Positions 50,824-59,229 of a stretch of 64,000 bases of DNA are shown here, piece after piece (the first letter of the stretch is position 1; every line of letters starts with the position of its first letter). The DNA is from Pseudomonas sp. PDM15. GTDB lineage: Bacteria; Pseudomonadota; Gammaproteobacteria; Pseudomonadales; Pseudomonadaceae. Made by a program: the position numbers and the translations under genes. The notes under the pieces are model-generated. The model made no database searches. It saw nothing but the letters and a program-made list of their open reading frames with translations, and was not told the origin of the DNA. The stretch lies in contig NZ_JACVAA010000008.1 in assembly GCF_014851565.1 (NCBI RefSeq), forward strand, positions 181,154-245,153, in the 5' to 3' direction.

Positions 50824-52092
50824 TCAGATCCAGGAGTGGCGGTTGGGATGGCGGCCGTTGAGGTGCCAGGCACCGATGGCGTGGTACTTCCAGCGCACCG
50901 GATCGTGCAGGGTGTGGGTGCGCGCGTTGCGCCAGTGGCGGTCGAGGCCGAACTCGGCCAGCGTCGCGCGGCTGCCGGCCAGCTCCAGCAGCTTCTCGCT
51001 GGCCTGAAGACTGATCTCGGTGGTGAGCGCCTTGGCCTCGGCCACGGCGATGGAGGCGCGGGCGGCACCGTCGGCATCGATGGGCGCGGCGGCGACTTCA
51101 TCCAACACGCGGCCGGCCTTGTGCAACAACGCCTCGGCGGCATGCAGCTCGACCTGCAGGCGGCCGACATCGGCGATCACGTAGGGATCGTCGCCGGCGC
51201 GCTCGACCTTGGCATCGATCCACGGCCGCGCCTTGTCACGGACGAAGGCGATGGCGTCGCGCAGCGCGGCGTCGGCAATGCCCAGGTCGATGGCGGCCTG
51301 GATCAGTTGGGAGAAGGCGCCCTGCAGGCTCGGTTGCTCGGCCAGCGGCCACAGCGGGATCAGGTTGTCCGCGTCCACTTCCACCTCGTTGAGCAGCACG
51401 GTGCCGCTGGCGGTGGTGCGCTGGCCGAAGCCGGACCAGTCGTTGACGATGCGCAGGCCCGGGCGCCCGCGCTGGATAAAGGCCAGCCAGGGCCGGCCGG
51501 CTTCGTCCAGGGCCTTGGCGGCGATCCAGTGGGCGAACAGGGCGCCGGTGGAATAGAACTTCTCGCCGCTGAACAGCCAGCGGCCATTGCGTTGGACCAG
51601 GCGCGCCTGGATGTCCTGGGTGTGCTTGCTGCCGCGCTCGGGGCCGCCGTTGCCGATGCGCCAGCCGGCCAGCACGCTGGCGAACAGGCGCCGTTGTTGT
51701 TCCGGGCTGGCGGCGACGCGCAGCAGGCCGAGCAGGCCGAACTGGTTCTGCGGGATCTGCCCCAGGGCCGGGTCGGCGGCGGATATGATGCGGAACACTT
51801 CGGCGATGGTGACGTGGGACAGCTGCGACCCGCCGAACTCGCGTGGCACGGCAATGCTGCCGAGGCCGCTGGCGGTAAAGCGCTCTACCAGCTCCCAGGG
51901 CAGACGGCGTTCGCGGTCACGGCTGATGGCTTCGGCTGCGGCGGCGCGGGCCAGCTCATGGGCGGCCTGCAGGGCTTCGGCGTCGCTGCCGAGAATGGCG
52001 GCCGGGAGCAGGGCGGGGGCGATGTCCTGGTCGGATGACTGCAGAACTTCGCGGGAGTAGCCACTGTCCTCAAGGGTAATCGGACTGGTCAT
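50824..52092 (-). CDS. SfnB-family acyl-CoA dehydrogenase-like oxidoreductase (copy 1)
   Basis: First gene of the sulfur operon, 422 aa, with the same domain order as copy 2: VPREFGGSQLSHVTIAEVFR, GQIPQNQFGLLGLLRV, KFYSTGALFAHWIA, NDWSGFGQRTTASG. The C-terminal block RHWRNARTHTLHDPVRWKYH is identical to copy 2. The ATG at 52092 has GAGGT 7 nt upstream; the frame is open to 52146 but begins with unlikely sequence. The sulfur motif at 52172-52185 is 80 nt before the ATG. Confidence 0.9.
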   Translation of the reverse strand: MTSPITLEDSGYSREVLQSSDQDIAPALLPAAILGSDAEALQAAHELARAAAAEAISRDRERRLPWELVERFTASGLGSIAVPREFGGSQLSHVTIAEVFRIISAADPALGQIPQNQFGLLGLLRVAASPEQQRRLFASVLAGWRIGNGGPERGSKHTQDIQARLVQRNGRWLFSGEKFYSTGALFAHWIAAKALDEAGRPWLAFIQRGRPGLRIVNDWSGFGQRTTASGTVLLNEVEVDADNLIPLWPLAEQPSLQGAFSQLIQAAIDLGIADAALRDAIAFVRDKARPWIDAKVERAGDDPYVIADVGRLQVELHAAEALLHKAGRVLDEVAAAPIDADGAARASIAVAEAKALTTEISLQASEKLLELAGSRATLAEFGLDRHWRNARTHTLHDPVRWKYHAIGAWHLNGRHPNRHSWI

Positions 52093-52171
52093 GCAAACCT
52101 CATCTTGTGGATGCGCCAGCAACGGGCACCTGGGATGAGGGCGCAACGGAGCGGCGAGAAAAGTGCGGTGC

Positions 52172-52185
52172 TCCGGTGGTCCGGT
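52172..52185 (-). promoter_or_regulatory. Shared sulfur-operon motif (copy A)
   Basis: Minus-strand ACCGGACCACCGGA, 80 nt before the sfnB-like ATG. TATAAA sits immediately upstream as a possible -10, so the motif would lie at the transcript start. The same 14 bases occur 81 nt before tauA. Confidence 0.6.
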
Positions 52186-52320
52186 TTTTATAGCTTATTG
52201 ATTTGTTTGTTATTTCATAAATGACATTTAGGTATATGCATGTGCCCGGGAGTTGTTTGCCCGGACAGCTTTTGATCCAGTAGATTGCCCCGTTTTCTTT
52301 TCTGCCTTGGGACTTGCGCC

Positions 52321-53547
52321 GTGTCCGCCGAACTTTCCGTCTACCGCCAGCCTGGTTTCCTGCCTTTCCTCGCCGCCCGTGTGCTGGCCATGTTTGCCGT
52401 GCAGATCCTCGCGGTGGTGGTGGCCTGGCAAGTCTATGACCTGACCCGCGACCCGATGAGCCTGGCATATGTCGGCTTGGCGCAGTTCCTGCCGATGCTG
52501 TTCCTGCTGCTGCCGGCCGGCGACCTGATCGACCGCTTCGACCGCAAGTGGATACTCGGCCTGAGCTGGGGCGTGGAGGCGGCCTGCGCCGCGGTGCTGC
52601 TGTGGCTGTCGCTGATCCACGGGCCGGTCGAGGCCTTCTATGGCGTGCTGGTGGCCTACGGTTGCGCCCGTGCCTTTACCGGGCCTGCCTTGTCCAGCCT
52701 GCTGCCGCAGATCGTGCCGCGCGAGAGCCTGGCGGCGGCGATCGCGGCCAACAGCATGATCGTGCGCGCCTCGACCATATCCGGCCCGGTGCTGGGCGGC
52801 GTGCTCTACGCCCTCGGTGGCGGCGAGCTGACCTATGCGCTGTGCCTGCTGTTCTTCGCCGCCGGCGTGCTGATGCTGGCCTGCGTCCAGGTGCGTTTCC
52901 GCGAGGAGAGCAAGCCGCTGGAGGCCACGGCCTGGAAGCGCTTCACTGCCGGTATCCACTTCATCCGCTCGCGGCCGATCATCCTCGGCACCATCTCGCT
53001 GGACCTGTTCGCCGTGCTGCTCGGTGGCGTGGTGGCGTTGCTGCCGATGTACGCCCATGAGGTGCTGGAGGTGGGCCCGACCGGCCTCGGCATTCTGCGC
53101 AGCGCCATGGCCATCGGTGAGGTGGTGGTGGGTTTCTACCTGAGCACGCGGCCTTTCAATCGCCACGTGGGCATGCGTATGTTCATCGCGGTGGCGGTGT
53201 TCGGCCTGGCCAACCTGGTGTTTTCGCTGTCCAGCCTGTTCTGGCTGTCGTTCGCTGCGCTGATGGTGGCCGGCGGCGCTGACATGGTGAGCATGTATAT
53301 CCGCTCCTCGCTGATCCAGTTCTCCACCCCGGACGCCATGCGCGGCCGGGTGAATGCCGTGAACATGCTGTTCATCGGCTCTTCCAACGAGCTGGGCGAG
53401 TTCCGTGCCGGCAGCAGCGCCGCCTGGTTCGGCGCCGTGCCGGCGGCGGTGCTGGGCAGCCTGTGCACGCTCGGCGTGGTCGGCGGCTGGATGTGGGGCT
53501 TCCGCAGCCTGCGCAGCGTGGACCGCTTCGAGGATGCGGCGCCTTAG
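52321..53547 (+). CDS. MFS transporter (GTG start)
   Basis: Major-facilitator exporter of 408 aa of the MFS_3/EntS-like group. About 11-12 membrane helices; the motif between helices 2 and 3 reads LPAGDLIDRFDRKWIL. The start is taken as GTG at 52321 (SAELSVYRQPGFLPF); a TTG at 52285 is less likely. It is divergent from the sulfur operon and its stop codon overlaps that of the convergent rhodanese gene by 3 nt. The substrate is unknown; it may export a toxic sulfur by-product. Confidence 0.87.
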   Translation: MSAELSVYRQPGFLPFLAARVLAMFAVQILAVVVAWQVYDLTRDPMSLAYVGLAQFLPMLFLLLPAGDLIDRFDRKWILGLSWGVEAACAAVLLWLSLIHGPVEAFYGVLVAYGCARAFTGPALSSLLPQIVPRESLAAAIAANSMIVRASTISGPVLGGVLYALGGGELTYALCLLFFAAGVLMLACVQVRFREESKPLEATAWKRFTAGIHFIRSRPIILGTISLDLFAVLLGGVVALLPMYAHEVLEVGPTGLGILRSAMAIGEVVVGFYLSTRPFNRHVGMRMFIAVAVFGLANLVFSLSSLFWLSFAALMVAGGADMVSMYIRSSLIQFSTPDAMRGRVNAVNMLFIGSSNELGEFRAGSSAAWFGAVPAAVLGSLCTLGVVGGWMWGFRSLRSVDRFEDAAP

Positions 53548-53897
53548 TCCGGCTCGGCAAGGAAGGCGGTAAGGCCGCCCTCGATGGACGCGACGTTGCT
53601 GTAGCCGAGACGCTGCAGCTCATCGGCGGCCAGGGCGCCGCGATTGCCGCCACGGCAGTAGCAGAGGATCGGCGCCTGCCTATCCGGTTGCAGCTCGGCC
53701 ACACGCCGGGCCAACTCTTCGCCGGGTACATGGCGGGCTCCCTCTATATGGCCTTCGGCATATTCCTCGTCACTGCGCACGTCCAGCAGCAGGCTGCCGG
53801 CCTCGATGCGCTGCCGAGCCTCGGCCGGTGCGAGTTGCACTATTCGGCCCTTGGCCTCGGCGGCGCGCCGCAGGAACTCCTCGTCATGCTGGGGCAT
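53544..53897 (-). CDS. Rhodanese-like sulfurtransferase
   Basis: Single rhodanese domain, 117 aa. The active-site loop CYCRGGNRG contains the persulfide cysteine; LLLDVRSDEEYAEGHIEGA is the family CH2A region. It lies 11 nt after tauD on the same strand, so it is the fifth gene of the tau operon and may handle sulfane sulfur or sulfite released from taurine. Confidence 0.9.
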   Translation of the reverse strand: MPQHDEEFLRRAAEAKGRIVQLAPAEARQRIEAGSLLLDVRSDEEYAEGHIEGARHVPGEELARRVAELQPDRQAPILCYCRGGNRGALAADELQRLGYSNVASIEGGLTAFLAEPD

Positions 53898-53908
53898 GTC
53901 TCACTCCC

Positions 53909-54742
53909 CTATACAGGCTTGTCGCCGAGAATGGTGGCGCGGTGCATCACCCGCCGCGCCGGGCGGTAGTCGTCCACCGCGTAGTGCTGGGTGATGCGGT
54001 TGTCCCAGAAGGCCACGTCGTTCTCTTGCCAGCGCCAGCGAATACTGACTTCCGGCCGGGTGCTATGGGCGAACAGGAAGCGCAGCAGGGCGTCGCTCTC
54101 GGCCGGCTCCAGCTCGTTGATCCGCGTGGTGAAGCCCTCGTTGACGAACAATCCCTTGCGCCCGGTGACCGGGTGGGTACGCACTACCGGGTGCGTCACC
54201 GGAGGGTGCTGGCGCTGCACCTCGTGGTAGCGCTCCAGCGCCTCGGGCGTGTTGCCGAAGCGCTCCAGCGGAAACGAGCGGGTGAAATCGTGGCTGGCGG
54301 TGAGGCCGTCGAGCAGGCGTTGCAGCGGCTTGGACAGCGCCTCGAAGGCCGCGCTGTTGCTGGCCCATAGGGTGTCGCCGCCATAGGCCGGTAGCTGCTT
54401 GGCGGTCAGCACGGCGCCGAGGGCCGGGGTCTCCAGGAAGGTCACGTCGGTGTGCCAGATGGCGTTGTCGCGCACGTCGGTGACGGCCGTGTCGAGCACC
54501 AGCACTTCCGGCTGCTCGGGGATGTTCGGGTAGATCGGGTGGATGTGCAGATCACCGAAGCGCGCGGCGAAGGCCGCCTGTTGGGTGGGCTCGATCGGCT
54601 GGGCGCGGAAGAACAGCACCTGATGCTCGAGCAGGGCCTGTTCGATGTCGCGCTGGTCGGCGTCCGCCAGCGGCTTGCGCAGGTCGATACCGCCGACGAT
54701 GGCGCCCAGTGCCGGGCTCAGGGGTGTGATGGTGAGGCTCAT
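53909..54742 (-). CDS. tauD: Taurine dioxygenase
   Basis: Fe(II)/2-oxoglutarate dioxygenase of 277 aa that cleaves taurine to aminoacetaldehyde and sulfite. Metal site: His97 and Asp99 in IWHTDVTFLE and the distal His253 in ITQHYAVDDY; the 2-oxoglutarate Arg is in RPARRVMHRA. The start LTITPLSPALGAIVGGIDL is typical. The long frame to 55648 is not coding beyond 54742. It follows tauC by 14 nt. Confidence 0.92.
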   Translation of the reverse strand: MSLTITPLSPALGAIVGGIDLRKPLADADQRDIEQALLEHQVLFFRAQPIEPTQQAAFAARFGDLHIHPIYPNIPEQPEVLVLDTAVTDVRDNAIWHTDVTFLETPALGAVLTAKQLPAYGGDTLWASNSAAFEALSKPLQRLLDGLTASHDFTRSFPLERFGNTPEALERYHEVQRQHPPVTHPVVRTHPVTGRKGLFVNEGFTTRINELEPAESDALLRFLFAHSTRPEVSIRWRWQENDVAFWDNRITQHYAVDDYRPARRVMHRATILGDKPV

Positions 54743-54756
54743 GACTACTTTCCGAA

Positions 54757-55590
54757 TCAGTGGGCCTGGCCGTGCCAGGGCACCAGCTTGCGTTGCAGGG
54801 CGCGCAGACCCAGTTCCAGGGCGAAGGCGATCACCGCGATCAGCAGGATGCCGAGGATCACCACGTCGGTGACCAGGAACTGCGCCGCCGACTGCACCAT
54901 GAAGCCGAGGCCGCGTTGGGCGGCGATCAGCTCGGCGGCGACCAGGGTCGACCAGCCGACGCCGAGGCCGATACGCACGCCAGTGAGAATGTCCGCCAGG
55001 GCGCTGGGCAGGATCACGTGGCGCACCAGTTGAGCGGGCGTAGCACCGAGGGTCTGGGCGGCGCGCAGCTTGGCCGGGTCGACGCTGCGCACGCCGGTGG
55101 CGGTGGCGATGACGATGGGTGCGAAGATCGCCAGGTAGATCAGCAGCACCTTGGACAGCTCGCCGATGCCGCACCAGATGACGATCAGTGGCAGGTAGGC
55201 CAGCGGTGGAATCGGCCGGTAGAACTCGATCAACGGGTCGACCAGGCCGCGTACCACACGGCTGCGGCCGATGGCGATGCCCAGTGGAATGGCGGTGAGC
55301 ACCGCAAAGAATAGGGCCAGGCCGATGCGCCCGAGGCTGGCGCCCAGGTGCTGCCACAGGCTGGCGTCCAGATAGCCTTCGCTCATCAGCTTCCAGCCGC
55401 GCGCCAGCACGGTCTGTGGGCTGGGCAGGAACAGGGGCTCGATCAGCCCGGCGGTGGTCACCGCCCACCAGATCCACAACAGGCTGCCGACGCTGATCAG
55501 GCCGAGGGCGAACAAACTGAGCTGGCGTGGCGCGCGGGCGGCCTGCTGTTCGGCCTCGCTCTTGGCGTAGACGAACTCGTAGCTGCTCAT
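54757..55590 (-). CDS. tauC: Taurine/sulfonate ABC transporter permease
   Basis: Inner-membrane permease of 277 aa, TauC/SsuC family, about six membrane helices. The EAA loop is AAQTLGATPAQLVRHVILPSAL, followed by GVRIGLGVGWSTLVAAELIA. The start codon overlaps the tauB stop codon by 4 nt. Confidence 0.9.
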   Translation of the reverse strand: MSSYEFVYAKSEAEQQAARAPRQLSLFALGLISVGSLLWIWWAVTTAGLIEPLFLPSPQTVLARGWKLMSEGYLDASLWQHLGASLGRIGLALFFAVLTAIPLGIAIGRSRVVRGLVDPLIEFYRPIPPLAYLPLIVIWCGIGELSKVLLIYLAIFAPIVIATATGVRSVDPAKLRAAQTLGATPAQLVRHVILPSALADILTGVRIGLGVGWSTLVAAELIAAQRGLGFMVQSAAQFLVTDVVILGILLIAVIAFALELGLRALQRKLVPWHGQAH

Positions 55591-56369
55591 GCGTGCCTCC
55601 TCTGGCGTTCGGCGAAGACCTGAGCGAGCACGTGCTCGCGGGTGGCAATGAAATCGGGATCGGATTTGATGGCGCGGGCGCTTTCGCCGGCGGCGTAGCG
55701 TTTGCCGAAGTCCAGGTGCAGGCGCTCGGCGATGCGTCCCGGGTTGGGCGCCAACAGCACCAGATCGGTGGCGAGGAATACGGCTTCCTCGATGTCGTGG
55801 GTGATCAGCAGCACCGGCTTGGCGGTGCGCCGCCAGACCTGCAGCAGCAGTTCCTGCATCTGTTCGCGGGTGAATGCATCCAGCGCGCCGAAGGGTTCGT
55901 CCATCAGCAGCACGCGCGGTTCGGCGGCCAGGGCGCGGGCCAGGCCGACGCGCTGTTTCTGTCCACCGGAGAGTTCCCAGATGCGCCGCTGTTCGAAACC
56001 GGCCAGGTCGACCAGGGCCAACAGCTCGCGGGCCTTGGCCTCGCGTTGCGCGCGCGGTACTCCGGCCAGCTGCAGGCCGAAGGCGACGTTGGCCAGCACG
56101 TTCTGCCAGGGCAGCAGGGCGTCGTCCTGGAACACCACGCCGCGCTCGGCGGAAGGGCCGGTGACCGGCACGCCGTCGAGGCTGATGCGTCCGCTACTTG
56201 GTTTGGTGAAGCCGGCGATGAGGTTGAGCAGGCTGGTCTTGCCGCTGCCGGACGGGCCCAGGGCCACCAGCAACTGCTCGGGCCCGAGGGTCAGGGAAAT
56301 GTCTTGCAGTACCGGTTCGGCCGCGCCGGGGTACTGTGCGCCGAGGCGCTCCAGTTCGAGTAGGGCCAT
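55587..56369 (-). CDS. tauB: Taurine ABC transporter ATP-binding protein
   Basis: ABC ATPase of 260 aa: Walker A GPSGSGKTSLLNLIAG, Q-loop VFQDDALLPWQNVLANV, signature LSGGQKQRVGLARAL, Walker B VLLMDEPFGALD, H-loop LLITHDIEEAVF. The phrase DDALLPW is characteristic of nitrate/sulfonate/taurine importers. The ATG at 56369 (MALLELERLGAQYPG) was chosen over 56429. Confidence 0.92.
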   Translation of the reverse strand: MALLELERLGAQYPGAAEPVLQDISLTLGPEQLLVALGPSGSGKTSLLNLIAGFTKPSSGRISLDGVPVTGPSAERGVVFQDDALLPWQNVLANVAFGLQLAGVPRAQREAKARELLALVDLAGFEQRRIWELSGGQKQRVGLARALAAEPRVLLMDEPFGALDAFTREQMQELLLQVWRRTAKPVLLITHDIEEAVFLATDLVLLAPNPGRIAERLHLDFGKRYAAGESARAIKSDPDFIATREHVLAQVFAERQRRHA

Positions 56370-56454
56370 GTTCTTCTCTTCAGGTTGGGTGCATCCGGCG
56401 ATGGCCTCCCTGCCGTCGCCGAACCTCACTCCGTTAGGAGCGAGGGCCCGATGC

Positions 56455-57432
56455 TCAGTTGGTGACGTACTGGTTGCTGACGTAGGGCGCGTAGTCAGGC
56501 AGCACGGCGTCGACCTTGCCTTGCTCCTTGAGGAACTTGGCGGTGTCGGTGATGGCCTGGGTGGTCGGCGCGCCGAGGGCGGTAGCCTGGTCGGCGGCCA
56601 GCGGGAAGACGTTGCCCTGCAGCAGCAGCGGGATGTCCTCGGCCTTGGCGCCGGAGAGTTTCACCAGCTTGGCGATGTTGTCCTGTTCGGCCAGCCAGGC
56701 TTTCGGGTCCTGGCGGTAGTCGGCGTAGGCGTCGAGGGTCACCTTGGCGAAGGCGCGCACCACTTCCGGGTGTTTCTCGGCGAAGTCCTTGCGCACGATC
56801 CAGGCGTCGAAGGTCGGTGCGCCCAGCTCGCTCAACTCGCCGGAGGTGATCAGCACCTTGCCGTTTTCCTTGGCCACGCCCAGGGCCGGGTCCCATACGT
56901 AGGTGGCGTCGATGTCGCCGCGCTTCCAGGCGGAGATGATGGCCGGCGGCGCCAGGTTGAGGACCTGCACCTTGGCCGGGTCGATGTTCCAGTGCTTCAG
57001 CGCAGCCAGCAGGCTGTAGTGGCCGGTGGAGACGAAGGGTACGGCGACTTTCTTGCCGATCAGATCTTCTGGCTTGCTGATCTTGCTGCCGTCGCGGGCA
57101 ACCAGGGCCTCGGCGGCGCCGATCTGGGTGGCGATCAGGAAGGTCTGTACCGGCAGCTGGCGGGTGGCCGCGGCAGCCAGGGGGCTGGAGCCGACGTAAC
57201 CGATCTGCACGTCGCCGGAGGCAACTGCGGTGATCACTTCGGCGCCGCCATCGAATTTGCGCCAGACGATCTCGGACTTGCTGGCTTTCTCGTAGGCGCC
57301 ATCGGCCTGGGCGACTTTGGCTGGGTCGACGGTGGTCTGGTAGGCGACGGTGAAGTCGGCGGCAGCGGCAGTCAGGCTCAGGCTGGAGAGGGTCAGTACG
57401 GCCAGCACGCGGCGGGCGAAGGGAATGCTCAT
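56455..57432 (-). CDS. tauA: Taurine-binding periplasmic protein
   Basis: Periplasmic taurine-binding protein of 325 aa. The signal peptide ends LTAAAA before DFTVAYQTTVDPAKVAQADG. Ligand-region phrases GDVQIGYVGSSPLAAAATRQ and DIDATYVWDPALG are typical of TauA. First gene of tauABCD-rhodanese. The ATG at 57432 has GAGGAG 9 nt upstream; the frame up to 57771 is non-coding leader. The shared sulfur motif is 81 nt before the start. Confidence 0.92.
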   Translation of the reverse strand: MSIPFARRVLAVLTLSSLSLTAAAADFTVAYQTTVDPAKVAQADGAYEKASKSEIVWRKFDGGAEVITAVASGDVQIGYVGSSPLAAAATRQLPVQTFLIATQIGAAEALVARDGSKISKPEDLIGKKVAVPFVSTGHYSLLAALKHWNIDPAKVQVLNLAPPAIISAWKRGDIDATYVWDPALGVAKENGKVLITSGELSELGAPTFDAWIVRKDFAEKHPEVVRAFAKVTLDAYADYRQDPKAWLAEQDNIAKLVKLSGAKAEDIPLLLQGNVFPLAADQATALGAPTTQAITDTAKFLKEQGKVDAVLPDYAPYVSNQYVTN

Positions 57433-57512
57433 GGTGATGCTCCTCGGGCGGGCACGTACCGTTCCGGGGAAGGTCGAGCCACTGGACAGATGTCGTTCTT
57501 CTTGGGGGTTTG

Positions 57513-57526
57513 TCCGGTGGTCCGGT
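57513..57526 (-). promoter_or_regulatory. Shared sulfur-operon motif (copy B)
   Basis: Minus-strand ACCGGACCACCGGA, 81 nt before the tauA ATG; identical to the copy at 52172-52185. The DNA just upstream (57535-57600) is very AT-rich, as is usual for CysB-controlled promoters. Confidence 0.6.
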
Positions 57527-57721
57527 AGAGCAAAGCTAAGTGATAAAAATGGAATAGATAAATAATTTTTTAGACTATTTTTATATTCATAAGTCGCGCT
57601 TCGCTGTTGGCTTCTATCGTGGCCATAGGAAAAAGGCGATTGTTTAATGATATCCATCATATAGCATGACGACCGTAATCCAGCGAGCGCTGGCCAACAA
57701 CACAGAAGCGGAGAGACGAAG

Positions 57722-58513
57722 ATGAGCAAACAACTGGGCAAGGCGCTGATCACCGGCGCATCGGCAGGCATCGGAGCTACCTACGCCGAGCGTCTGGCCC
57801 GCCGCGGTCACGACCTGCTGCTGGTCGCGCGTGACATTCAACGTCTGGAAGCCATGGCCGACCGCCTGAGCCAGGAATATGGTGTGAAGGTGGAGGTGCT
57901 CAAGGCCGATCTGGGTGACAAGGCCGAGCTGAGCGCAGTGGAAGCACGCCTGCACAACGACGCCGAGATCGGCCTGCTGGTGAACAACGCTGGCATCGCC
58001 ACCAACGGCACCCTGGCCGAAGCCGATCTGGACCTGGCCGAGAAGCTCATTCAGCTCAACGTCGTGGCGCTGACCCGCCTGGCTTCGGTGGCCGCCAAGC
58101 AGTTTAGCGCTCATGGCCGTGGCGCGATCATCAACCTCGCCTCGGTGGTCGCCCTGGCGCCAGAGATGTTCAACGCCGTGTACAGCGCCTCCAAGGCCTA
58201 TGTGCTGAGCCTGACCCAGACCCTGAACGGTGAGCTGGCGGGCAAGGGCGTGCAGGTACAGGCTGTGCTGCCGGGTGTGACGCGTACTGAGATCTGGGAG
58301 CGCAGTGGCATGGACGGCAGCAAGCTACCGCCGGAGATGATCATGGAAGTGGGCGAGATGGTCGACGCAGCGCTGGCCGGGTTCGACCAGGGCGAGCTGA
58401 TCACCATCCCCTCGCTGCCGGATGCCGCCGACTGGCAGGCCTTCGTCGCCGCCCGCGGCGCGTTGGGCCCGAACCTGTCGCGTAACCATGCGGCACCGCG
58501 CTACAAGCGTTGA
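57722..58513 (+). CDS. Short-chain dehydrogenase/reductase
   Basis: Classical SDR of 263 aa. The NAD(P) motif TGASAGIGATYAERLARRG, the NNAGIA loop, the serine in IINLASVVAL and the catalytic YSASKAYVL are complete. The basic residues after the first strand (ARDIQRLE) suggest NADP. It is divergent from tauA and convergent with a TetR gene across a bidirectional terminator. ACGACCGTA at 57669-57677 is shared with the thiolase promoter. Confidence 0.9.
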   Translation: MSKQLGKALITGASAGIGATYAERLARRGHDLLLVARDIQRLEAMADRLSQEYGVKVEVLKADLGDKAELSAVEARLHNDAEIGLLVNNAGIATNGTLAEADLDLAEKLIQLNVVALTRLASVAAKQFSAHGRGAIINLASVVALAPEMFNAVYSASKAYVLSLTQTLNGELAGKGVQVQAVLPGVTRTEIWERSGMDGSKLPPEMIMEVGEMVDAALAGFDQGELITIPSLPDAADWQAFVAARGALGPNLSRNHAAPRYKR

Positions 58514-58523
58514 GGTGGAAAGC

Positions 58524-58559
58524 AAAAAAAGCCCTCGTGGGTGACTGCGAGGGCTTTTT
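58524..58559. terminator. Bidirectional intrinsic terminator
   Basis: GCCCTCG (58531-58537) pairs with CGAGGGC (58548-58554), flanked by an A-run on the left and a T-run on the right. It serves both the SDR and the convergent TetR gene. Confidence 0.92.
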
Positions 58560-58571
58560 GTTGCCTGCCGA

Positions 58572-59135
58572 TCAGGCCTCTTCGACCTGCTCCAGCAGCA
58601 GCTTGCGGGCCGAGCTGAGTAGCTGCTCGGCCAGTTCTGGATCGGCGATGCTGCGCGACAGCACCAGGGCGCCGACCATGCTCGAGAGAATCAGCGCGCT
58701 CTGCGCTTCGGCATCTTCGCCGGGCAGGTTGCTGGCAATCATCTGCAGGCGATCGCGCACGATCTGGTCGGTGACCGGGCTTGGCTGGCCACGCTGGCCC
58801 AGCTCGGCGGAGATGGTCGGCAGCGGGCAGCCTGCACCTGGTGCCTTGCAATGGGCCGAGGAGAGATAGCGCTTGATCAGGGTCTGCAACGGCTGCGGGC
58901 TCTGCTCGACTTCGTTGAGATTGGTCTTGAGCTGATCGGCGCTTTGCTGCAGCGCCTGCTCGACCAGATCGTCCTTGGACTTGAAGTGCGCATAGAAGCC
59001 GCCGTGGGTCAGGCCCAGGGCCTTCATCAGTGGCTGCAGGCCGGTGGCCAGCACGCCGTCGCGGCGAAAGCGCAGGGCAGCCTCGTCGACGATGCGTTGG
59101 TGGGTCTTGGCTTTGTGGTCTTCGGAATAGCGCAT
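58572..59135 (-). CDS. TetR-family transcriptional regulator
   Basis: Regulator of 187 aa. The helix-turn-helix includes LTHGGFYAHFKSKDDLVEQA, in the group whose C-terminal domain has the SAHCKAPGAGCPLPTISAEL cysteine-containing region (TetR_C_16/LmrA-YxaF-like). It is between an SDR and a thiolase gene and is the candidate regulator for both; the shared 9-mer ACGACCGTA in their upstream regions may be its half-site. Confidence 0.88.
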   Translation of the reverse strand: MRYSEDHKAKTHQRIVDEAALRFRRDGVLATGLQPLMKALGLTHGGFYAHFKSKDDLVEQALQQSADQLKTNLNEVEQSPQPLQTLIKRYLSSAHCKAPGAGCPLPTISAELGQRGQPSPVTDQIVRDRLQMIASNLPGEDAEAQSALILSSMVGALVLSRSIADPELAEQLLSSARKLLLEQVEEA

Positions 59136-59229
59136 GGCGGTCAGTTCCAGGCAGGAATTGGAATGCTGACCTTCATCTTACACGCTGAGGAGGGAATGCG
59201 GGCGCGGCGAGGAGCCGCGCCCGTGTTGG

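Noticed and set aside
50245..52038. 597-aa plus-strand frame opposite the two sfnB-like genes
   Set aside because: Shadow of high-GC coding DNA: low-complexity Gly/Ala/Val/Gln-rich translation, and both minus-strand genes have complete family motifs.
53909..55648. 579-aa minus-strand frame containing TauD
   Set aside because: Upstream part is the wrong frame of tauC; TauD starts at 54742.
55702..57528. 608-aa plus-strand frame opposite tauB and tauA
   Set aside because: No domain, Arg/Ser-rich sequence, fully antisense to well-defined genes.
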